Under the pieces are notes generated by a model that was not told the DNA's origin, searched no databases, and was given only the letters and a program-made list of their open reading frames with translations. Made by a program: the position numbers and the translations under genes. From Chitinivibrionia bacterium (GTDB taxonomy: Bacteria; Krumholzibacteriota; Krumholzibacteriia; WVZY01), in contig JACQXT010000129.1 of NCBI GenBank assembly GCA_016208665.1, forward strand, positions 1 through 8,021: a stretch of 8,021 nucleotides of DNA, in the 5' to 3' direction. Every line of letters starts with the position of its first letter. Positions within the stretch are counted from its first letter, which is position 1. Positions 1 through 4,295 of this stretch are shown piece after piece.

Positions 1-8
1 CCTTTCAA

Positions 9-46
9 GGGAGGTACGCCTCCTCTGCAGGGAATACATTCCCTGC
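9..46. repeat. Two adjacent small hairpins at the left edge
   Basis: Two inverted repeats lie head to tail. The first pairs GGAGG (10-14) with CCTCC (19-23) around a TACG loop, with a possible G-T pair outside. The second pairs GCAGGGAA (27-34) perfectly with TTCCCTGC (39-46) around a TACA loop. A weaker CCTT/AAGG pair occupies 1-10. No T-run follows on either strand, so these are not typical intrinsic terminators. They may belong to the 3' end or leader of a transcript that starts outside the window. The pairing is seen directly; the role is unknown. Confidence 0.55.
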
Positions 47-147
47 TTGCCAGATCATGCGTATCCATAATAGATGACCTCCTTTAGCGTAATATAACGA
101 TTCGTTGCTTCGAGGGCCACAGGGAGTGCCATCCCCGCTTCCGGGGC

Positions 148-176
148 TTGACCAAATCGCCAAATACAATTAATAT
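148..176 (+). promoter_or_regulatory. Sigma-70-like promoter for the response regulator
   Basis: TTGACC (148-153) and TAATAT (171-176) are separated by exactly 17 bases, a good housekeeping-sigma arrangement. The start of transcription would fall near 183, leaving a leader of about 90 nt before the GTG start at 273. A 5-bp hairpin (CCCCG 133-137, CGGGG 142-146) sits just upstream of the -35 box. The rest of 1-272 shows no convincing gene. Confidence 0.65.
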
Positions 177-272
177 ATCATCTTCCCTGCCGCCCATGAA
201 ATAAAGCGCACGCAACGACGCGCAGGTCAACGCGCCGAGCCGGGCGAACGGTCGTTTTCGCGGAGGAATCAG

Positions 273-929
273 GTGGATACAATACGAGTGCTGCTGATTG
301 AGGACAACCGCCTTTTGCGGGATGGCATCGCCGCAATGCTGAACGGAAACGGCGGTTTCGAGGTTGTCGCGCGATCGGACGACGGCGACACGATACGCGA
401 GCTCAAGAACGCCGGCAAGGCGCCGGACATCGTGCTCCTGGATCTCGGACTGGAAAAAGCCAGCAGCCTGAAGCTGATGGCGCTGCTGCGGGATGAATTG
501 CCGGATGCAAGAGTCATCGCGATGGATATACTCCCGGAACAGGTCGACATGGTCGAGTTCGTGCAAGCCGGGGGCTCCGGCTTCATTCTCAAGAGCGCCT
601 CCGCGGACGATTACATCAAGACCATCAAAGCGGTTGCACAGGGGACAAACGTGCTTCCGTCTGTCTTGACGACGTCGCTGTTCACACAGATCGTCGAATC
701 CGCGCTCAAGAGCGGCGAAGGCCTGCCGGACGACGCGATAAAGCTGACGCAGCGCGAGCGGGAGATCGTGGATCTGATTTCCGAGGGGATGAGCAACAAG
801 GAGATCGCGATACGTCTCCACATCGCCACGTATACGGTAAAGAGCCACGTCCATAATATCCTTGAGAAACTCGCGCTCAGCAGCAGGCTCCAGATTGCGG
901 CATTCGCCCGCAAAGATCAGCCTGAATGA
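273..929 (+). CDS. NarL/FixJ-family response regulator
   Basis: A 218-residue two-component response regulator: a phosphorylation-controlled DNA-binding protein of the cytoplasm. Residues 4-122 form a receiver domain with the acidic pair E10-D11, phosphoacceptor D57 in an IVLLDLGL strand and K107 in FILKSAS. Residues 158-213 form a LuxR-type helix-turn-helix beginning LTQREREIVDLI, with the recognition helix in TVKSHVHNIL. Length is normal for the family. The GTG start at 273 is chosen because GGAGG (262-266) lies 6 bases upstream. Odd feature: the conserved Thr/Ser switch position after the fourth strand (VIAMD) appears to be Asp85, which could alter phosphorylation-dependent signalling. No histidine kinase is present in the window, so it is an orphan here. 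It has its own promoter at 148-176 and its stop lies about 110 bases before the next promoter-like sequence. The target genes cannot be read from the sequence; the downstream genes are possible targets by position only. Confidence 0.95.
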   Translation: MDTIRVLLIEDNRLLRDGIAAMLNGNGGFEVVARSDDGDTIRELKNAGKAPDIVLLDLGLEKASSLKLMALLRDELPDARVIAMDILPEQVDMVEFVQAGGSGFILKSASADDYIKTIKAVAQGTNVLPSVLTTSLFTQIVESALKSGEGLPDDAIKLTQREREIVDLISEGMSNKEIAIRLHIATYTVKSHVHNILEKLALSSRLQIAAFARKDQPE

Positions 930-1038
930 TTTCATGCCGATACCCCCGCCTCGAAAGCCGCGCGGCGCACGCCATCCCGCAGGGGATCTCACGCCTCTCA
1001 TCCTTACGAACTAACTCCCTTTTCATCCCTCGGGTCGA

Positions 1039-1067
1039 TTGTGGAGAATCCATCGGCCCGTTAATAT
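1039..1067 (+). promoter_or_regulatory. Promoter-like sequence before the eRF1-like gene
   Basis: TTGTGG (1039-1044) and TAATAT (1062-1067) are 17 bases apart. The -10 hexamer and spacing are identical to those of the promoter at 148-176, although the -35 is weaker. Transcription would start near 1074, about 20 nt before the GTG at 1094. This supports that start and suggests a separate transcription unit from the response regulator. Confidence 0.5.
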
Positions 1068-1093
1068 TCAATACAATACGGAGGCTCAGGAAC

Positions 1094-1816
1094 GTGCATC
1101 TCAGTACACATTACTACATCATCTCATTGAGTGAACGCTCGAACGCCCTTTTTGAGGCGTTCCGCGACACCATTATCGATATCCGCAACGGAGGGTTTCC
1201 GGTTGAACCGCCGCAGGCGCCGAACTCGGTCGATTCCATCGTCCGGGAGGAGCGCCTGCGCGAGGTGTTGCGAATCGTCGATCGGCACTTCGGCGACTCC
1301 TACCGGCAGGACCCGCTGAGATTGGTCGTCGTCGGCGAACGGGAGATGCAGGACATATTCGAATCCGTGACGGCGCATCGGAACGCGATCATCGGGCGCG
1401 TCGAAGGAGATTACAGCACCACTTCGCTGCACGATCTGGGAAAGATCACCTGGCCCGTTGTCAGAGAAGCCGTGTCGGGACTGGTGGACGAGGCGATGCG
1501 TGAACTGGAAATTGCGACAAAGGCGCGCCGGGCGGTCTGCGGTCTGCCTGCGGTGAGCCAATTGGCGATAGCGGGGGCGAGGGGCACGCTGCTGGTCGAG
1601 GATGATTATCACATGCGGGGAAGCATTCAAAGAACGCCTCAGTCGCTGGAAATATCCCGGGAGGTGGACGTGATGGAGGAAATGGACGATGCCGTCGATA
1701 TGGTCATCGAGAAAGTGCTCGAATCGGGAGGCAACGTGGTTTTCGCGCCGAGCGGTTCGCTGCGTACATCGAAGAATATTGTATTGCTTCTGCGCAAACC
1801 CGAGGATGCGCGATAG
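1094..1816 (+). CDS. Short baeRF (bacterial eRF1/Pelota-like) protein
   Basis: A 240-residue protein that I assign to the bacterial archaeo-eukaryotic release factor (baeRF) superfamily, soluble proteins thought to act at the ribosomal A site. It opens with HYYIISLSERSNALFEA, the strand that usually starts the middle part of these proteins. Residues 52-175 resemble the eRF1 central domain (LRLVVVGE at 75-82, then VEGDYSTTSLHDLGKITWP at about 103-121). Residues 195-235 resemble the third, L7Ae-like domain (DDAVDMVIEKVLESGGNVV, then IVLLLRKP). No GGQ tripeptide is present, so hydrolysis of peptidyl-tRNA by the classical mechanism is not expected; hibernation or rescue is more plausible. The N-terminal region of roughly 130-150 residues found in longer members is missing. 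GTG at 1094 is preferred over an in-frame ATG at 926 because GGAGG (1080-1084) and a promoter precede it, while 926-1093 encodes low-quality sequence. The radical SAM gene follows after 63 bases. Confidence 0.72.
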   Translation: MHLSTHYYIISLSERSNALFEAFRDTIIDIRNGGFPVEPPQAPNSVDSIVREERLREVLRIVDRHFGDSYRQDPLRLVVVGEREMQDIFESVTAHRNAIIGRVEGDYSTTSLHDLGKITWPVVREAVSGLVDEAMRELEIATKARRAVCGLPAVSQLAIAGARGTLLVEDDYHMRGSIQRTPQSLEISREVDVMEEMDDAVDMVIEKVLESGGNVVFAPSGSLRTSKNIVLLLRKPEDAR

Positions 1817-1879
1817 CACGCGATGCATGCCGCATATGAGGACAACTAATGAATTACATCGAAAAGGCAAGGAGGACGC

Positions 1880-3316
1880 ATGCATCTGCTTCTGATTAAT
1901 CCCTGCAATCCGCTTGTAAACACCAGCTCGAAAAGAAACCGCTGGAGCAAGTACCGTGTCTGGAAGCCGCTGGGGCTGCTCGTTCTGGCCGGATTGACGC
2001 CCCCCGACTGGGAAATCACCATCGTGGATGAGAATCTCGGCATGCGCGACTATTTGCGGATGCCGCGTCCCGATCTGGTGGGAGTGTCGGCCTTCACTTC
2101 GCAGGCGCCCCGCGCGTACGAAGTGGCCGCGGAGTTTCGCTCCCGCGGAATACCTGTCGTGATGGGCGGCATCCATGCAACCATGCGTCCGGCGGAGGCC
2201 GCGGAGCGAGTGGACGTCGTGGTGACGGGCGAGGCCGAGAGCGTCTGGACAAGGGTCCTCGAAGATGCCCAGCGAGGCTCGCTCCGGCCCTTATATGAGG
2301 GCAGCCGGGAGCCCATGGAGAATAAACCGTTTCCCCGCCACGATCTGCTCCCGTCGGGATACTACTATGGATCAATTCAGACTACCCGCGGATGCCCCCT
2401 CAACTGCAGCTTTTGCAGCGTGAGCGCGTTTAACGGAAAGGCTTACCGGCGCCGGCCCATCGAGGACGTCGTGGCGGAGTTCAAGCTGATACGCGAAAAG
2501 CAGGTATTGATCGTGGACGACAACCTCATCGGCACGAGCAAAGCCCACGTCGCCCGGGCAAAGGAGCTGTTCCAGGCGATGATCGACGCGCGTCTCGGCA
2601 AGCGATGGATCGCCCAGGCAACGATCAACATGGCGGAGGACGAAGAGCTGCTGCGGCTCGCGGCGCGCGCCGGCTGCACCGGTGTTTTTATCGGCTTCGA
2701 GACGACGCACGACGAAGGACTCATCGAGGTGCGCAAAAAGTATAACATTCGGAAGGGCCGCGATCTCAGGGACTCGGTCCGCAGAATCCAGCGGCACGGC
2801 ATCCTTGTGGTCGGCTCGTTCATCATGGGATTGGACGTCGATCGATCCGGCGTCGGCCTCGAGATCGCCGATACGGCCAATCGGTACGGCGTGGACGCCA
2901 TCAACGTGATGTTCCTGACGCCGCTGCCGGGCACCGACCTGTGGAAGAAAATGGAGGAGGAAGACCGCATCGCGGCCGACGGCTTTCCCGAAGACTGGAA
3001 GTACTACACGCTCACGCTTCCCGTGAGCCGCTATCGCAATCTCAGCAGGGATGAAATCATCAAGGAGATGCATTCCTGCAATCGATCATTCTATTCGCTG
3101 GCGGGTATTCTGCGGCGCGCGGGCCGCACCTTCTGGAAGAGACACAAGACGTTTCTTTCACTCGTGTGCAACCTTTCCTACCGCAAGAACACTCATCTGG
3201 GCCGGAAGGTTCACTGGGAATTCAAGCGCTCCTTGGACCAGTTTCAACTCAATCGCCGGCTGCCCGCGACCGGGGACAATCTGCACGTCTACGGGTCGCG
3301 CCGCAGCGCGTTCTAA
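1880..3316 (+). CDS. B12-binding-domain radical SAM protein
   Basis: A 478-residue cytoplasmic iron-sulfur enzyme. Residues 1-135 form a cobalamin-binding-like Rossmann domain (PDLVGVSAFTSQ, then VVMGGIHAT around 93-101 and VVVTGEAE at 113-120); the classic DxHxxG cobalt-ligand motif is not visible, as in many relatives. The radical SAM core spans about 165-375, with the [4Fe-4S]/SAM motif C172-x3-C176-x2-C179 in TTRGCPLNCSFCSV. Later core strands are LIVDDNLIG (210-218) and VFIGFET (269-275). About 100 residues follow the core, with no family I recognise. Family members include B12-dependent C-methyltransferases and other enzymes of lipid, pigment and natural-product pathways, so the substrate here cannot be assigned. 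The ATG at 1880 has GGAGG (1871-1875) 4 bases upstream. It lies 63 bases after the eRF1-like gene and 30 bases before the cold-shock gene, consistent with co-transcription. Confidence 0.95.
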   Translation: MHLLLINPCNPLVNTSSKRNRWSKYRVWKPLGLLVLAGLTPPDWEITIVDENLGMRDYLRMPRPDLVGVSAFTSQAPRAYEVAAEFRSRGIPVVMGGIHATMRPAEAAERVDVVVTGEAESVWTRVLEDAQRGSLRPLYEGSREPMENKPFPRHDLLPSGYYYGSIQTTRGCPLNCSFCSVSAFNGKAYRRRPIEDVVAEFKLIREKQVLIVDDNLIGTSKAHVARAKELFQAMIDARLGKRWIAQATINMAEDEELLRLAARAGCTGVFIGFETTHDEGLIEVRKKYNIRKGRDLRDSVRRIQRHGILVVGSFIMGLDVDRSGVGLEIADTANRYGVDAINVMFLTPLPGTDLWKKMEEEDRIAADGFPEDWKYYTLTLPVSRYRNLSRDEIIKEMHSCNRSFYSLAGILRRAGRTFWKRHKTFLSLVCNLSYRKNTHLGRKVHWEFKRSLDQFQLNRRLPATGDNLHVYGSRRSAF

Positions 3317-3346
3317 ACGATCAACGTTGTAAAAGGAGTTCGGTAC

Positions 3347-3556
3347 ATGCGTACGACTGGAACGGTGAAATGGTTTAATGCCACGAAGGGTTTTGGGTTC
3401 ATCACTCCCTCGGACGGCAGCAAGGATTGTTTCGTGCATCACTCGGCGATTCAGGCCGAGGGATATGCGTCGCTCAACGACGGCGACCGCGTCGAATTCG
3501 ATATCGTCCAGGGCGAGAAAGGTCCGGCGGCCGAAAACGTCAAAAAAATCGATTAA
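3347..3556 (+). CDS. CspA-family cold-shock protein
   Basis: A 69-residue single cold-shock domain: a five-stranded OB-fold that binds single-stranded RNA and DNA and melts mRNA structure in the cytoplasm. The start [17 protein letters not shown] is diagnostic: RNP1 is K14-G-F-G-F-I19 and RNP2 is C28-F-V-H-H32. RNP2 is slightly unusual, with Cys for the common Val and a second His for the common Phe or Ser. The key aromatics W9, F10, F16, F18, F29 and H31 are kept. The C-terminal [20 protein letters not shown] is typical. Length is normal for the family. The ATG at 3347 follows AGGAG (3334-3338) by 8 bases. No separate promoter is evident in the 30-base gap after the radical SAM gene, so it may be co-transcribed. 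Unlike E. coli cspA it lacks room for a long cold-responsive leader, so cold induction cannot be inferred from the sequence. Confidence 0.97.
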   Translation: MRTTGTVKWFNATKGFGFITPSDGSKDCFVHHSAIQAEGYASLNDGDRVEFDIVQGEKGPAAENVKKID

Positions 3557-3573
3557 CGCGCTGAAGCATGTTG

Positions 3574-3605
3574 GGCGGCGGTTGCGCAACGGTCATACCG
3601 CCGCC
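3574..3605 (+). other. Stem-loop after the cold-shock gene (weak terminator candidate)
   Basis: GGCGGCGG (3574-3581) pairs perfectly with CCGCCGCC (3598-3605) around a 16-base loop that contains the palindrome TTGCGCAA. It begins 17 bases after the cold-shock stop codon. Only a broken T-run (GATATTTCC) follows, so it could be a weak terminator or a stabilising 3' structure. Confidence 0.5.
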
Positions 3606-3626
3606 GATATTTCCGGATCAGATGCT

Positions 3627-3686
3627 CTTTGGCGGCAGGCAAAACCGTCCAAAGTGCTTAAGAAATCGCTTTTCGCTTGCGATTTC
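3627..3686 (+). repeat. Two further stem-loops before the RRM promoter
   Basis: CTTTGG (3627-3632) pairs with CCAAAG (3649-3654), extended inward by CGG/CCG across one bulged T. Then GAAATCGC (3662-3669) pairs perfectly with GCGATTTC (3679-3686) around a 9-base loop. The second ends 2 bases before the -35 box of the next promoter, so it could be the end of the upstream transcript or a protein-binding site. The pairing is seen directly; the role is inference. Confidence 0.5.
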
Positions 3687-3698
3687 CATTGACAATGG
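3686..3698. promoter_or_regulatory. 13-base palindrome over the -35 box (operator candidate)
   Basis: CCATTG (3686-3691) and CAATGG (3693-3698) form a perfect 6-1-6 palindrome that contains the whole -35 hexamer TTGACA (3689-3694). A dimeric repressor bound here would block the polymerase. No known operator consensus is recognised. Confidence 0.4.
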
Positions 3699-3716
3699 CT
3701 GTATAAGTGCTATTAT
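3689..3716 (+). promoter_or_regulatory. Strong sigma-70-like promoter for the RRM gene
   Basis: TTGACA (3689-3694) is a perfect -35 hexamer, and TATTAT (3711-3716) follows after 16 bases. TATAAG at 3702-3707 is a poorer alternative, spaced too close. Transcription would start near 3723, about 195 nt before the ATG at 3918. Confidence 0.7.
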
Positions 3717-3722
3717 TCATTA

Positions 3723-3917
3723 ACTCAGAGAATCCTCCCCGCCATTTCGTCTCCGCAGATTTCACCCCGGCAGGTACGATATTCGGTCCCGGAGCACATT
3801 TTCGCGAGTTCATTCAGCGTGGGCCTGAAGCCCACAAAAGGAAAGGTGTTCACTCGGCGGTTGTTCATTCGGCCGACGATCGCACCGGCTCAAAGGGGTG
3901 AAAGAAGGAGTTCTATA
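3723..3917 (+). promoter_or_regulatory. Long 5' leader of the RRM gene
   Basis: About 195 nt separate the predicted transcription start from the ATG. The leader holds a perfect hairpin GTGGGC (3819-3824)/GCCCAC (3830-3835) with a 5-base loop, then a purine-rich stretch, then two near-identical 14-mers 15 bases apart (TGTTCACTCGGCGG at 3847-3860 and TGTTCATTCGGCCG at 3862-3875). A related GTTCATTCAGCG lies at 3808-3819. I see no convincing small gene. Leader-mediated control, for example by temperature or autoregulation, is possible but unproven; no known riboswitch is recognised. Confidence 0.4.
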
Positions 3918-4184
3918 ATGTCCAAGAGACTCTATGTTGGCAATCTCCCGTTCGACGCGACGACTGAAGACATCCGCACGGCTTTCGAAGTGCACGGAAC
4001 CGTCCATGATGTCTCTCTCGTCACCGACCGCGAGACAGGCCGCCCCCGGGGATTCGGCTTCGTCGATATGGACGAAGAAGGCGCCAAGGCCGCAATAGCC
4101 GGTCTTGACTCCAAGGATTTCAAAGGGCGCAACCTCACCGTCAACGAAGCGCGCGAGCGCCAGAACGGACGCGAGCGCAGATAG
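3918..4184 (+). CDS. Single-RRM RNA-binding protein
   Basis: An 88-residue cytoplasmic RNA-binding protein made almost entirely of one RNA recognition motif (residues 3-79). RNP2 is L5-Y-V-G-N-L10 and RNP1 is R44-G-F-G-F-V-D-M51, so the three stacking aromatics Y6, F46 and F48 are all present. The tail from about residue 79 is Arg-rich (ARERQNGRERR), which probably adds non-specific RNA affinity. Proteins of this size and layout occur in cyanobacteria (Rbp family, several of them cold-induced), deltaproteobacteria and many candidate phyla. The ATG at 3918 follows AAGGAG (3905-3910) by 7 bases. The frame stays open upstream to about 3819, but that part lies in the leader and has no better start. 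It is read from its own promoter (3689-3716) and ends at the terminator at 4211-4236, so it forms a single-gene unit. The RNA targets are unknown. Confidence 0.97.
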   Translation: MSKRLYVGNLPFDATTEDIRTAFEVHGTVHDVSLVTDRETGRPRGFGFVDMDEEGAKAAIAGLDSKDFKGRNLTVNEARERQNGRERR

Positions 4185-4210
4185 CACGAGACTCGCATCC
4201 GATGGAACGA

Positions 4211-4236
4211 AGGGGCCGCACACGCGGCCCCTTTTT
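4211..4236 (+). terminator. Intrinsic terminator of the RRM gene
   Basis: GGGGCCGC (4212-4219) pairs perfectly with GCGGCCCC (4224-4231) around ACAC, followed by five T's (4232-4236); A4211-T4232 can extend the stem. It begins 27 bases after the RRM stop. On the minus strand the same hairpin is followed by TTCGTTCC, so it could weakly serve the convergent gene at 4296 as well. Confidence 0.93.
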
Positions 4237-4295
4237 CTATGCCGGCACCAGTGTCCTGGATTAGTTGAGATTCGATCGGATGCCCCGCGCCGAGG

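Noticed and set aside
77..84. ACCTCCTT, resembling the anti-Shine-Dalgarno end of 16S rRNA
   Set aside because: The flanking sequence does not match a 16S rRNA 3' end. It is upstream of the predicted transcription start, so pairing with the response regulator GGAGG is unlikely. Treated as chance.
974..987. Hairpin ATCCC/GGGAT after the response regulator as a terminator
   Set aside because: Only 5 bp and no T-run follows; too weak to call.
84..1001. A 305-residue open frame on - over the response regulator
   Set aside because: It covers a clear response regulator and its promoter; the composition is that of an antisense frame.
926..1093. N-terminal extension of the baeRF protein from ATG 926, overlapping the response regulator stop
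   Set aside because: The extra 56 residues have no family resemblance, there is no good ribosome-binding site, and a promoter and GGAGG lie just before GTG 1094. Translational coupling through the ATGA overlap cannot be fully excluded.
1124..2176. A 350-residue open frame on - across the baeRF and radical SAM genes
   Set aside because: It overlaps two supported genes, is rich in Arg and His, and has no recognisable motif.
2372..3073. A 233-residue open frame on - inside the radical SAM gene
   Set aside because: Antisense shadow of a well-supported enzyme core; no domain seen.
3707..3901. A 64-residue open frame in the RRM leader
   Set aside because: Its GTG start overlaps the promoter -10 region and has no ribosome-binding site; the product shows no known pattern.
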